From: JBPOFM01 sp051252455
Lineage (GTDB): Bacteria > Bacteroidota > Bacteroidia > Flavobacteriales > Flavobacteriaceae
Direction: 5' to 3'
DNA length: 64,000 bases
NCBI GenBank assembly: GCA_051252455.1
Contig: JBPOFM010000004.1
Location: 124,001-188,000 of the forward strand
The notes under the pieces were generated by a model. It made no database searches, had not been told where the DNA came from, and saw nothing but the letters and a program-made list of their open reading frames with translations. Each line of letters opens with the position of its first letter. The first letter of the stretch is position 1. This document shows positions 8,646 to 17,428 of this stretch, one piece after another. A program made the translations under genes and the position numbers.

Positions 8646-9782
8646 TTACAAACAAAATATCGAATCCAATTTACCGTAAACGTGCTCTTTCGACAAGGTC
8701 TTACTATAAAAATCCCTTGCTAACTTACTTTGTAAGGCATAAAAATCGGAATCGTTTAATAATCTTTCAATAAATTCTCTAAATTCATTAGCGGAATTTG
8801 TAACCAAGCACCCATTTTTTGTTTTATTGAGCAATCCGTCCACACCTCGTTCATTACAAACAACAGGAATACTGTGTGATAAAGCCTCAACGACTTTTAT
8901 TTTCAAACCTGTACCGCTAAACATTGGACACAAACTAATTCTACTTCTATTGTAAATGTCTGTTAGATTTTCGACATATTCCAGCTTTGTGAGGTTCACA
9001 AAATCCGGCACTTCCTCGCAAATCTTTCCAACAACAGTAATACTTAAAGATTTTGACAAATTAGGATACACATTTTCAAAAAACCATGTTGCACCTTTTC
9101 GGTTATGTTCATTATTACTCGCCACATAAATAATATCAATGTCTTTTGGAACGTTTTCCGATTTAGCTGCCTCCAAAGTATGAGGGATTAAATCCACTGT
9201 AGACGTCAAGAATTGTTCATATATATATTTTTCATCCGACGAAATGGCCCATATTCTATCTGCGATATCGAGAAGCTTCATTTCGGTACTGATATATGTG
9301 CCCAAATCGAATTTTCTCTTATTTTTAAATTGAGAAGTCAACAGATCATGTGTGTCCACTAATATCTTGGCCTTTTTCAAATAAGGATTGTCCTTTACCA
9401 ACACCACCCAGCAAGAATAGGAAATAATGATAAAATCGTATGAATTATTTTTTAAAATCGAGTTAAAAACGTTTTGTTGATTGACACCTCTACGATCAAA
9501 AGCTTTGAGTGTATCGCTTAACATTCGAGGTAATGAAATTTTCAATAAATAATTGATCCCAGAATTTTTAGAGCGTGGCAATAGAAACCCTTTAGTAACA
9601 AGTTTGTCTGCTTCAAGTTGGGCAATTTCAACATGGTCAAAAGTAGAACTGGTTTCTCCTACAAAATCTAAATATATATTCTTGTTTTTGAAATATTCCA
9701 AAAGTGATAAAGCCCTTCGATTATTTCCTTGGCTATAATCGAGTGGATTGTTAGGATAAAAATAAAGTACTTTCATTGTCAT
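8646..9782 (-). CDS. GT4 family glycosyltransferase (Glyco_trans_1_4 type)
   Basis: A 378-residue GT-B protein. It begins M-K-V-L-Y-F-Y-P-N-N-P (first Met or the second, two codons later). The C-terminal domain has S-L-C-P-M-F-S-G-T-G-L-K-I-K-V-V-E-A-L-S-H, the donor-binding loop with the second Glu of the GT4 signature. Its start overlaps the previous gene's TAA in a TAATG arrangement, indicating translational coupling. The upstream gene product ends with what looks like part of a GT-B N-domain, so these two enzymes may act in sequence. Confidence 0.82.
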   Translation of the reverse strand: MTMKVLYFYPNNPLDYSQGNNRRALSLLEYFKNKNIYLDFVGETSSTFDHVEIAQLEADKLVTKGFLLPRSKNSGINYLLKISLPRMLSDTLKAFDRRGVNQQNVFNSILKNNSYDFIIISYSCWVVLVKDNPYLKKAKILVDTHDLLTSQFKNKRKFDLGTYISTEMKLLDIADRIWAISSDEKYIYEQFLTSTVDLIPHTLEAAKSENVPKDIDIIYVASNNEHNRKGATWFFENVYPNLSKSLSITVVGKICEEVPDFVNLTKLEYVENLTDIYNRSRISLCPMFSGTGLKIKVVEALSHSIPVVCNERGVDGLLNKTKNGCLVTNSANEFREFIERLLNDSDFYALQSKLARDFYSKTLSKEHVYGKLDSIFCL

Positions 9783-10990
9783 TAATTTGATTTCGTGAAA
9801 AGAGTTTTGCTAATTGCAAAGTACATACGATACCATACATTATTTGTTCTGAAAACTTGTACCTCAGAACTTAATTGTCGTAAGATTCCAAGGCTAGTAA
9901 TTTTCTTGTTTTTGTGATTGACATAAGGATACAAAACTTCAACTCCTTGCCTTTGCAACTTTTCGATGAGGTCCGATTTTCGATCATCAGACAATAAAAC
10001 ATAGACTTTATGACCTTTATTGGTAAGTTCATTTAAAGCAGCTAGATTCGAATCACTCAACACATCCTCACCAAATAAATAACTATTACCTTCATAAAGC
10101 TTATTCAAAAACTTTTCTTTTGAAACCTTCCTTCTTTTCGGGGCTTTGACAAATTTTGAAGAAGTCAGGACATGTGACCATTTCTTTTGAAATTTCTCTT
10201 TATTCAAATCGATTAATCGTTGTTTCTTACTATCTTTCTCCTGTCCATAGGAGATACTTTCGAAATGAATGAGTTTTGCAAAAGGTTGATAATAAATGTT
10301 CAGTCCAAAATCATATTGCAATTGCATACACAGATCAGTCTCCTCATAATATGCTGGAAGAAAAGTTTCATCTAGCTGTACTAACTTACCATCTGGAAAC
10401 AATCGTCTAAATAGAAGGCAATAGCCAGAGCAATAATCGACAGGTTTTAAATAATGATACTTTGGATCGCTTGGTAAACGTTCTCTTCCCATATTTGTGG
10501 CAGTTCCGTCATTGAACAACAATGATCCCGCTTCCAAAACCACTCCTGATGGATGAATGGCCATAGAACCCACAGCACCAACCTCGGGCTGTTCATCGAA
10601 AACAGCGAGCAATTCTTTCAGAAAATCAGGAAAAACAACGACATCATTATTTAGAAGTAAAATAAATTCTCCATTGGCTTTAATGAGTCCGTTATTGACA
10701 TTTCTTAAAAACCCAAGATTCTCAGGATTATGTATGGTGATAAGTCCCTCAATATTCGAAAGATATTTCAATGTGTCGTCTGTACTCTTGTCATTAATAA
10801 CAATCACTTCAATATCAATATTTTGACAGGTTTGTTGTATAGAATAAAGACAGTTTAGAGTGTATTGAAGTTGATTGTAAACTGGAATAATTATAGAGAC
10901 AACTGGCTTTGAAGTTGATCTGAATCGTATGGGCTGCTCATCAAAGAACGCTATCGGATAAAATTCATAAAGCTGCTTGTCGATCTCCAT
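9782..10990 (-). CDS. GT2 glycosyltransferase with partial GT-B-like C-terminal extension
   Basis: This 402-residue protein has a complete GT2 domain: S-I-I-I-P-V-Y-N (32-39), V-I-N-D-K-S-T-D-D (64-72), metal motif N-N-D-V (114-117), and P-A-Y-Y-E-E-T-D-L-C (212-221). Residues about 297-402 add a Rossmann-like segment (A-A-L-N-E-L-T-N-K-G-H-K-V-Y-V-L-L-S-D-D) similar to the first half of the GT4 domain found in long GT2-GT4 fusions. No donor-binding half follows. It is first in a four-gene minus-strand unit and is coupled to a full GT4 gene. Confidence 0.8.
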   Translation of the reverse strand: MEIDKQLYEFYPIAFFDEQPIRFRSTSKPVVSIIIPVYNQLQYTLNCLYSIQQTCQNIDIEVIVINDKSTDDTLKYLSNIEGLITIHNPENLGFLRNVNNGLIKANGEFILLLNNDVVVFPDFLKELLAVFDEQPEVGAVGSMAIHPSGVVLEAGSLLFNDGTATNMGRERLPSDPKYHYLKPVDYCSGYCLLFRRLFPDGKLVQLDETFLPAYYEETDLCMQLQYDFGLNIYYQPFAKLIHFESISYGQEKDSKKQRLIDLNKEKFQKKWSHVLTSSKFVKAPKRRKVSKEKFLNKLYEGNSYLFGEDVLSDSNLAALNELTNKGHKVYVLLSDDRKSDLIEKLQRQGVEVLYPYVNHKNKKITSLGILRQLSSEVQVFRTNNVWYRMYFAISKTLFTKSN

Positions 10991-11037
10991 AAAATACTAG
11001 ATACATAAGATTTCATTCTCAAAAATGAGTATCTTGC

Positions 11038-11045
11038 CAAAGATA
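11038..11045 (-). promoter_or_regulatory. Bacteroidota -7 box (CAAAGATA on + strand) for the four-gene glycosyltransferase unit
   Basis: The reverse complement TATCTTTG is a full TAnnTTTG match, about 48 bases upstream of the ATG at 10990. On the plus strand a weaker TATCTTG (11030-11036) may serve the divergent methyltransferase gene. Confidence 0.5.
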
Positions 11046-11065
11046 ATTTTTCAAATTTAATAACA

Positions 11066-11710
11066 ATGGATTACAACAACAAACCTGACGGCTATTATAA
11101 AAATATACGACACGAAATGTTGGCATATCTACCTAACAGTGCCAAACGTGTATTAGACGTCGGTTGCGGTGAGGGTACATTTGCGCATGCCATTAAAGAT
11201 AAGAATACAGCAGAAGTTTGGGGAATCGAACTGATGCCAGATGCCGGAGATGAAGCAAAAAAAGTATTGGATAAGGTATTTGTAGGTCCATGTGAGGATT
11301 TTATTGAAGATCTTCCTGATAATTATTTTGATGCTATATATTTCAATGATGTTTTGGAACATTTATTAGATCCATATACAGTTTTAGAGATTATAAAGAA
11401 CAAACTTACCGACAATGGTGTTGTCATAAGCTCCATTCCCAATTTTAGGTATTACAGGGTTTTTAGGGAAATATACTTCAAGGAAGATTTTCAATACAGA
11501 GAAGATGGTGTAATGGACAAAACACACCTTCGATTCTTTACAAAAAAGAGTATTCAACGTATGTATGAAGATTTGGGTTATGAAATAGTTTCACACGTTG
11601 GAATCAATGGCGAAAAATCCAGCAAACCCTATTTCTATAATATCCCAAGGTTATTTAAAGGAATGGACATGAAACATTTACAATATGCTACAGTAGCTAA
11701 AAAAGCCTAA
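11066..11710 (+). CDS. Class I SAM-dependent methyltransferase
   Basis: A 214-residue protein with R-V-L-D-V-G-C-G-E-G-T-F (about 28-39) as SAM motif I, G-I-E-L-M as the motif with the ribose-binding acid, and F-D-A-I-Y-F-N-D-V-L-E-H-L as the post-I region. The layout is Methyltransf_23/11. Many LPS and O-antigen clusters carry this type for sugar O-methylation, but small-molecule methylation is equally possible. It precedes tsaC by six bases, and the two genes are probably co-transcribed. Confidence 0.8.
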   Translation: MDYNNKPDGYYKNIRHEMLAYLPNSAKRVLDVGCGEGTFAHAIKDKNTAEVWGIELMPDAGDEAKKVLDKVFVGPCEDFIEDLPDNYFDAIYFNDVLEHLLDPYTVLEIIKNKLTDNGVVISSIPNFRYYRVFREIYFKEDFQYREDGVMDKTHLRFFTKKSIQRMYEDLGYEIVSHVGINGEKSSKPYFYNIPRLFKGMDMKHLQYATVAKKA

Positions 11711-11716
11711 AGTGTC

Positions 11717-12277
11717 GTGCAAAAAGAAATCAACACTGCGATATCAACCCTAAAAGAAGGCGGTCTCATCCTCTACCCGACTGACACTGTTTGGGGCATC
11801 GGTTGCGATGCTACAAACATAGAGGCAGTTAAGAAAATTTTTAAGCTCAAACAGCGTGAAGACAGCAAGGCATTGATCTGTTTGGTGGCTGATGATAGAA
11901 TGTTGAAAAAATACGTTAAAAAAATTCCTGAAGCTGCTTTTGATATTTTAGACATTACCGATGAACCAATCACAATTATTTATGATGAACCACAAAATTT
12001 GGCCGAAAATCTAATTGCTTCAGACCACACCATCGCCATCAGAATTCCAAATGATGATTTTTGTTTTCAGTTATTACGTCGATTTAATGGTGCCATCGTT
12101 TCAACATCCGCAAATATTACAGGTGAATCAACCCCTAATTCCTTCAAAGAAATCAGTCCGGACATTTTAAAAGGTGTGGACTATGTCGTAAATTTGCATC
12201 GAGAAAAAATCAACAGCAAACCATCTTCAATCATTAAGTTGGGAAATAATGGCGAAGTGAAAATTATTCGAAAATAA
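11717..12277 (+). CDS. tsaC: L-threonylcarbamoyladenylate synthase (TsaC/YrdC/Sua5 family)
   Basis: This 186-residue protein has the YrdC-domain signatures G-G-L-I-L-Y-P-T-D-T-V-W-G-I-G-C-D (14-30), K-x-R-x-x-x-K-A-L-I-C-L-V (45-57) and I-V-S-T-S-A-N-I-T-G (126-135). It makes threonylcarbamoyl-AMP from Thr, bicarbonate and ATP for t6A37 modification of ANN-decoding tRNAs in the cytoplasm. The length matches stand-alone TsaC; the C-terminal Sua5 domain is absent. The start codon is GTG. The downstream neighbour, cca, is also a tRNA maturation gene. Confidence 0.93.
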   Translation: MQKEINTAISTLKEGGLILYPTDTVWGIGCDATNIEAVKKIFKLKQREDSKALICLVADDRMLKKYVKKIPEAAFDILDITDEPITIIYDEPQNLAENLIASDHTIAIRIPNDDFCFQLLRRFNGAIVSTSANITGESTPNSFKEISPDILKGVDYVVNLHREKINSKPSSIIKLGNNGEVKIIRK

Positions 12278-12329
12278 ACACTTGAAATTCCAACGTACTT
12301 TATCGCAATTAATTGGAATTTAATTTTTA

Positions 12330-13751
12330 ATGAAACAAGCTTTACAACATCCAATTTTTAAATTCATTTCTCAATCTGCTAAAGAACTGAAGGTAGATAG
12401 TTACGTCATTGGTGGTTTTGTACGGGATTTTATTTTGAAACGAGGCTCGGCAAAAGATATTGATATTGTTGCTATTGGCAGTGGTATCGAATTGGCAAAG
12501 CAAGTCGCTAAAAACCTTCACGGGAATCCAAAAGTTCAGATTTTTAAAACTTACGGTACAGCAATGCTTCGTTATGACGACATTGAAGTAGAATTCGTAG
12601 GCGCTCGAAAAGAATCCTATAATGAAGACAGTCGGAATCCAATGGTCGAAAATGGTACTCTGGAAGATGACCAAAACCGTCGCGATTTCACGATTAATGC
12701 CTTAGCGATTGATTTAAGCGAGGACAAATATGGAAATCTGCTAGATCCGTTTGATGGCATTCAAGATTTGAAAGACAAAATCATACGCACACCTCTAAAT
12801 CCTGATATCACTTTTAGTGACGATCCCTTACGCATGATGCGCGCCATTCGATTTGCAACACAGTTCGGCTTTACTATAGAAAATGAATCCCTCGAAGCAA
12901 TAATCAGAAATAAGGATCGCATAAAAATCATTACCAACGAGCGCATTATTGTTGAGTTGAATAAAATTCTCGAAAGCAGCAAACCATCCATTGGGTTTTT
13001 GCTACTTGAAAAAACTGGTTTGTTGACTTACATTTTACCCGAATTGACCGCCTTAAAAGGGATTGATGAAGTCGAAGGCCAGACACATAAAGATAATTTC
13101 TACCATACACTGGAAGTTGTAGACAATATTTCAAAAAACACGGATGATGTCTGGTTACGTTGGGCTGCTTTATTGCACGATATTGGTAAAGCACCCACAA
13201 AAAAATTTAGCAAAAAAGCAGGTTGGACCTTTCATGCGCATGAATTTGAAGGTGCCAAGATGGTGTATCATTTGTTCAAGCGTTTAAAAATGCCATTGAA
13301 TGACAAAATGAAATTTGTCCAAAAAATGGTGTTTATGAGTTCACGTCCCATTGCATTGTCTGATGATGACGTTACAGATTCTGCGGTAAGACGTTTGGTG
13401 TTTGATGCTGGTAATTATGTAGAGGATTTAATGACTTTATGCGAAGCAGACATTACAACAAAGAATCCGAAAAAATTTAACAAATACCATAACAATTTTC
13501 AATTGGTCCGCCAGAAAATTGTGGAAGTGGAAGAGCGCGATCAAATCCGAAATTTCCAACCTCCAATCTCTGGAGAGGATATAATGAAGACCTTTAATAT
13601 AAAGCCATCCAAGGAAATTGGAATTATTAAAGAATTCATCAAGGAAGCCATACTTGAAGGCGACATTCCCAACGAGTTTGATGCTGCTTTTAAATTGATG
13701 CTAAAGGAAGGAAAACGTTTAGGTTTGAAAAATACTGATAGTAAATCATAA
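12330..13751 (+). CDS. cca: CCA tRNA nucleotidyltransferase with HD domain
   Basis: A 473-residue protein of the class II nucleotidyltransferase superfamily. G-G-F-V-R-D (28-33) and D-I-D-I-V (43-47) form the head-domain metal site. R-R-D-F-T-I-N-A-L and D-P-L-R-M-M-R-A-I-R-F-A are the conserved neck motifs. L-L-H-D-I-G-K marks an HD-type metal-dependent hydrolase domain after residue 280. It adds or repairs the 3' CCA of tRNAs, which this genome needs: the tmRNA gene in the same window does not encode its CCA. It starts 52 bases after tsaC and is probably in the same operon. Confidence 0.93.
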   Translation: MKQALQHPIFKFISQSAKELKVDSYVIGGFVRDFILKRGSAKDIDIVAIGSGIELAKQVAKNLHGNPKVQIFKTYGTAMLRYDDIEVEFVGARKESYNEDSRNPMVENGTLEDDQNRRDFTINALAIDLSEDKYGNLLDPFDGIQDLKDKIIRTPLNPDITFSDDPLRMMRAIRFATQFGFTIENESLEAIIRNKDRIKIITNERIIVELNKILESSKPSIGFLLLEKTGLLTYILPELTALKGIDEVEGQTHKDNFYHTLEVVDNISKNTDDVWLRWAALLHDIGKAPTKKFSKKAGWTFHAHEFEGAKMVYHLFKRLKMPLNDKMKFVQKMVFMSSRPIALSDDDVTDSAVRRLVFDAGNYVEDLMTLCEADITTKNPKKFNKYHNNFQLVRQKIVEVEERDQIRNFQPPISGEDIMKTFNIKPSKEIGIIKEFIKEAILEGDIPNEFDAAFKLMLKEGKRLGLKNTDSKS

Positions 13752-13772
13752 ACTCCTTCTAAATTGCCACAA

Positions 13773-15368
13773 TTAAAAACCCATCCACTTAAGGATTTTT
13801 TCGAAGTCACTTAATTCCTCTGTCGATGTGGTCTTTTCATCTTCAAATCGAATCAGAAATACACCAAAATTAGAAGGCGTTTTTTGAGCTTTTTCATTGT
13901 GCAATGGTTTTTCAAACTCCGTTGAATTCATGGAGAAAATGATTTTTTTGGATGCATTAACAATTCCAGAAGCGAATACTTTATTCCTGTTCTCAACATC
14001 GTAGATTTGATAAGTTTCTCCTTGAGAGATGTCGTAATTAGAGAAATCTACCTCCACATCATGTCCGCTTTTATTGAAAAGCGAAAGGGAATAGGTCTTG
14101 GATATGTGTCTCAACTCTGAAATACTCAAAATCGGCCTCAAATCAAATTCTTTAATGTGTTGCCATTGGCTGTCCATATCTAGGTTATAGGTGGATTGCC
14201 AAAATTTTAAATTACGGTTGGTGTTGTGAATCCTAAATGCAGCATTTTTCTTTGTGAAGTATAAATTGTTATTTAGGTTCCAATCCTTGGAGTACTGCAT
14301 TTCACTCGAGCTTAAAATAACATAGCCACCATACACAATGTTATCGATAAGATTTATAGATTTTACGTGCAATATTCGTAACGCATTATTCCTTCCCAAA
14401 ATGATATTGTCCTTCACCGTAATATCTTCAGCAGGAGTATTGTCTACATAACCTATGGTCAACGAAGGAGCGTCTCCATTTACTTCATTATTTAGATAAT
14501 CTGTGTTGTGGTAAAAGACATTGTTCAGAATCTGAATGTTTTTTGCCATATTGATGCCGTTCCTATCATCTGTCGCTACAATCACATTATCATAATGATT
14601 TCCCGATGGTCCCCCACTATTAAAAATGATATTGCCTTCTAATTTAATATTTTTTACATATTCAAAAGCAGCCTTTCGACCAGCAGACCACACCTCAATA
14701 CCTTTATAATAATTAGAGAAAATGACATTGTTCTTAATTAACCGCGTCTTGTCACTCTTGTTCTGAACATAGATTCCTTCTCCTATGCCCTTTCCATTTT
14801 GGGCAATATAACCATTATGATAGATCATGCAGTTTTCTATGATTGTACCACTCGCATGCTTCCACGAACCAATTCCTAAACCAGGATTGTTATGAATGAT
14901 AAGGTTATAAAATCGGCAATTCTCCCCACCTGTATGGGAAATTCCGGCACAAATAGCAAAATTTTTATCATTGGCATCTCTAGAGAAATCTCCTAACCAA
15001 GTAATTTCAAAATCTCTAAAGATAACTTGATTACCTCTGACGTTCAAAACACCGTTTAGTTTCGAGTCCACATTTCCATTCAAAACTACTTTTTCTTCAT
15101 TGTAAGGAGCTACTGTGATATACTTATCTTCCTTTGTACTTTGTATGGATGATAAAAAGCGTCCTTTATAAATACCTCCATGTAACCAAATCGTATCATC
15201 ACCATTGACAACTTCCGGCTTTTGGCTCAATGCTGTTTGCAAATCCCAAGGATTATTAATGCTTCCATTACCAGAAGATTTACCGTTGGTAGTGACATGA
15301 AATTCTCGTTGTGCATGAATATGTATGCACAACAAACAGAAAATGATTTGTAAAAATATATGTTTCAT
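13773..15368 (-). CDS. Secreted right-handed parallel beta-helix protein
   Basis: A 531-residue protein with a Sec signal peptide (H-I-F-L-Q-I-I-F-C-L-L-C-I, cleavage after H-A-Q near residue 19). The mature part opens with V-T-T-N-G-K-S-S-G-N-G-S-I-N-N-P-W, the usual start of pectate-lyase-like beta-helices. It continues with many short turns of the kind I-x-N-N-x-I and N-x-I-x-x-N. No catalytic motif for a known lyase family is recognisable. No T9SS tail is present. It sits between cca and surface-glycan genes, so it may bind, cleave or epimerise a polysaccharide in the periplasm. The function is inferred only from the fold. Confidence 0.7.
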   Translation of the reverse strand: MKHIFLQIIFCLLCIHIHAQREFHVTTNGKSSGNGSINNPWDLQTALSQKPEVVNGDDTIWLHGGIYKGRFLSSIQSTKEDKYITVAPYNEEKVVLNGNVDSKLNGVLNVRGNQVIFRDFEITWLGDFSRDANDKNFAICAGISHTGGENCRFYNLIIHNNPGLGIGSWKHASGTIIENCMIYHNGYIAQNGKGIGEGIYVQNKSDKTRLIKNNVIFSNYYKGIEVWSAGRKAAFEYVKNIKLEGNIIFNSGGPSGNHYDNVIVATDDRNGINMAKNIQILNNVFYHNTDYLNNEVNGDAPSLTIGYVDNTPAEDITVKDNIILGRNNALRILHVKSINLIDNIVYGGYVILSSSEMQYSKDWNLNNNLYFTKKNAAFRIHNTNRNLKFWQSTYNLDMDSQWQHIKEFDLRPILSISELRHISKTYSLSLFNKSGHDVEVDFSNYDISQGETYQIYDVENRNKVFASGIVNASKKIIFSMNSTEFEKPLHNEKAQKTPSNFGVFLIRFEDEKTTSTEELSDFEKILKWMGF

Positions 15369-15655
15369 GAAGTCAGTTTTGCAATTAGTGTGCCAATGGA
15401 AAAGTTTTTGATAGAAACAGAATATTATATAAATGCTATTTCTTAATCCGTTTTTAAAAAAATTAATATAACAGATGGATTATGTGTCAAATCCTTTTTT
15501 CAAAACCATTTTACCTTCAATAGGTTTTAGCAACCAAGCAACACCTTATAAACAATACTTTTTCTTATTAAAAATTATGTTTAGATTAAAAGAGCAATCT
15601 CAAAATAGCGGAACATTTTATTTCGAATTGCATAAAATAAAAATCAAATACTATT
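15369..15655 (+). other. AT-rich intergenic stretch, no gene supported
   Basis: This 287-base spacer separates the beta-helix gene from the stop of the 2OG oxygenase gene. No -7 box, hairpin terminator or tRNA was recognised. A short plus-strand reading frame at 15475 mostly overlaps it, but has no family resemblance and runs antisense into the oxygenase gene, so it is not called. Confidence 0.4.
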
Positions 15656-16477
15656 TCATTTCTTATAAACATGTGGGTTTTTACGAATACCTTTCTTAAA
15701 TATCTTTCTTATAAACATTCTCAAATTGGCATCTACGTCTAAAACAATATTTGTGAACGTATCTTCTGGTCTGCCTCTAAATTTTGTTACATGAAATTTA
15801 TCAGTATTTTTTAGTGGCAAATCGCTAAAATAATAGTTAGAGATGCAGCATCTATTTCCATCCGTGATGACTTTATTTACTGAATGCCACGATCGATCAT
15901 GAGTCGCCATGACAATTAAGCGATTAAATTTGCTTTCAATTAAAATCGGGTTTTTTTTCGGTCCTTCTGGCCATAACTCCAAATGTCCGCCATTTTCCGT
16001 TTCCCAATGAGGTGTTACATAATACAAGAGGTTGAGCACTCGCCATCGTTGGCGTTCAGCATCATGGGAATTATCTAAATGTGGATGTAAAAAATTATCT
16101 TTCGCCATTAAGGATAGACCTCCAGCATAGAGAGATTCATCAGCATATAACGATTCTATATTGCAAATTTCACCAATGATCTTTACAATTTCGGGTTTTT
16201 GAAATGCATAAATCACTTGTTCTAGCAACGCATCATGTTTGTCCATTTGAGCAGATACATGTTTGAATTCGCGCAAACTTTTCAAACAGCGCATTTCAGA
16301 AGGTTGTGGAAACACGTCAAAGCACTTTAAGGCCAACTCTTCTGGCAATAAATTATCGATAACAAAATAACCAATTTGCGGTTCGGAATTATGATAGGTC
16401 ACTTTTAGTTTAGAACGTTCGCTATCTAACCTCGAATGAATTAATGCCGATATATTTTCGGAGCTTGAATCCGCCAT
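15656..16477 (-). CDS. 2OG-Fe(II) oxygenase superfamily protein
   Basis: With ATG at 16477 (rather than TTG at 16501) the protein has 273 residues. It has the double-stranded beta-helix metal triad H-P-H-L-D (His133, Asp135) and S-W-H-S-V (His198), followed eleven residues later by Arg209, the usual 2-oxoglutarate anchor. N-G-G-H-L-E-L-W-P-E-G matches the strand after the first motif in prolyl-4-hydroxylase-like members. The C-terminus is very basic. It would hydroxylate a protein or sugar-lipid substrate using O2, Fe(II) and 2-oxoglutarate. It lies among glycosyltransferases, so a glycan or glycolipid substrate is plausible but unproven. Confidence 0.8.
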   Translation of the reverse strand: MADSSSENISALIHSRLDSERSKLKVTYHNSEPQIGYFVIDNLLPEELALKCFDVFPQPSEMRCLKSLREFKHVSAQMDKHDALLEQVIYAFQKPEIVKIIGEICNIESLYADESLYAGGLSLMAKDNFLHPHLDNSHDAERQRWRVLNLLYYVTPHWETENGGHLELWPEGPKKNPILIESKFNRLIVMATHDRSWHSVNKVITDGNRCCISNYYFSDLPLKNTDKFHVTKFRGRPEDTFTNIVLDVDANLRMFIRKIFKKGIRKNPHVYKK

Positions 16478-16568
16478 ACCTTTTGATTTTAATGAATGCA
16501 ATTTAAATCATTTAGTTGGAGCATACCATGCTATGTTTAAAATAGATTATGAACGCTATAACTAATTT

Positions 16569-17306
16569 TTATGATACTTTTTTTAGGATATACTTGCCAA
16601 ATCCTAAAATATAAAAAAATGGTTTCAATAGGAAAAAACTTAAATTGGTTTTAAGTTCTATCTCTTCCCTATACAACTGCCAATCGAATTTTTTTGAAAT
16701 ACCTTCACCTCCACAAAGTGCGATGGTTTGTTCTACAATTTTCACTTTTAGATTTCTTTTATATAGTTTTAAGTTTAAATCATAGTCCGACAATATTGGG
16801 TATTTCAAGTCATACTTTAAATGTTCAAAAATTGATCGCTTATAAAATATAGCTTGATGATGCGGTGCATTTCTTATCCAAAGATTCAGAGACCATGGAG
16901 AAAACCAGATTTGCTTTTTCTTTAGTAATTTTGAATTATTAACACTACAGTCATATTGAATCTTTCCAATTATGAGTGATATTTCTTCATCAAATTTTGA
17001 ATCAAATAGAAGTCTTAATGTTTGATTTTCGTATAACCTATCGTCAGACCCCATAAAATAAACCCATTTACCTCGAGACAAAGAAATTCCTTTGTTCATC
17101 GCATCATATACCCCTTGGTCAGCCTCACTAATAAAGTGAAAAGGTTCTTTTAAAGTTTGTAGAAATTCAACAGTTCCATCAGTAGATTCCGCATCTATCA
17201 CGAATACCTCATAATCTTTAAAAGACTGATTTTTAATACTGCCAATACATCCCTGGAGTAACTCCAGATTATTAAAAGTAGGAATGATAATGGATACTTG
17301 TACCAT
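16569..17306 (-). CDS. GT2 glycosyltransferase (WcaA-like)
   Basis: A 245-residue GT-A enzyme with S-I-I-I-P-T-F-N-N (5-13), V-I-D-A-E-S-T-D-G-T (37-46), D-Q-G-V-Y-D-A-M-N-K-G (63-73) and the metal motif F-M-G-S-D-D (84-89). The D-x-G-x-Y-D-A-M-N-x-G block is typical of GT2 enzymes of colanic-acid and capsule clusters. It is followed 67 bases downstream by the 2OG oxygenase on the same strand. Donor and acceptor are unknown. Confidence 0.85.
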   Translation of the reverse strand: MVQVSIIIPTFNNLELLQGCIGSIKNQSFKDYEVFVIDAESTDGTVEFLQTLKEPFHFISEADQGVYDAMNKGISLSRGKWVYFMGSDDRLYENQTLRLLFDSKFDEEISLIIGKIQYDCSVNNSKLLKKKQIWFSPWSLNLWIRNAPHHQAIFYKRSIFEHLKYDLKYPILSDYDLNLKLYKRNLKVKIVEQTIALCGGEGISKKFDWQLYREEIELKTNLSFFLLKPFFYILGFGKYILKKVS

Positions 17307-17396
17307 AAGGAGGAAACAATGACGCTTCTATGTCATGAACAAAGCTACAAAATAAGTTGTTATGCCATGACGCTAAATGATATGTAAAAGTTTCTA

Positions 17397-17404
17397 TATC
17401 TTTG
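17397..17404 (+). promoter_or_regulatory. Bacteroidota -7 box (TATCTTTG) that decides the start of the next gene
   Basis: A full TAnnTTTG match whose predicted transcription start, about seven bases downstream, falls after the TTG at 17402. The mRNA would therefore lack that TTG, which supports the ATG at 17429 as the true start. Confidence 0.55.
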
Positions 17405-17428
17405 GATGATGTTTTACCAACATTCTTA

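Noticed and set aside
13773..15368. Treating the beta-helix protein near cca as part of the PUL.
   Set aside because: It is 25 kb away, on a different transcription unit among glycan-synthesis genes, and has no T9SS tail.
17307..17387. A plus-strand AGGAGG followed by an ATG and a 22-codon reading frame before the GT2 gene at 17429.
   Set aside because: It overlaps the start codon of the opposite gene, precedes the predicted promoter of the GT2 gene, and Shine-Dalgarno sequences are rarely used in this group. Chance is likely.
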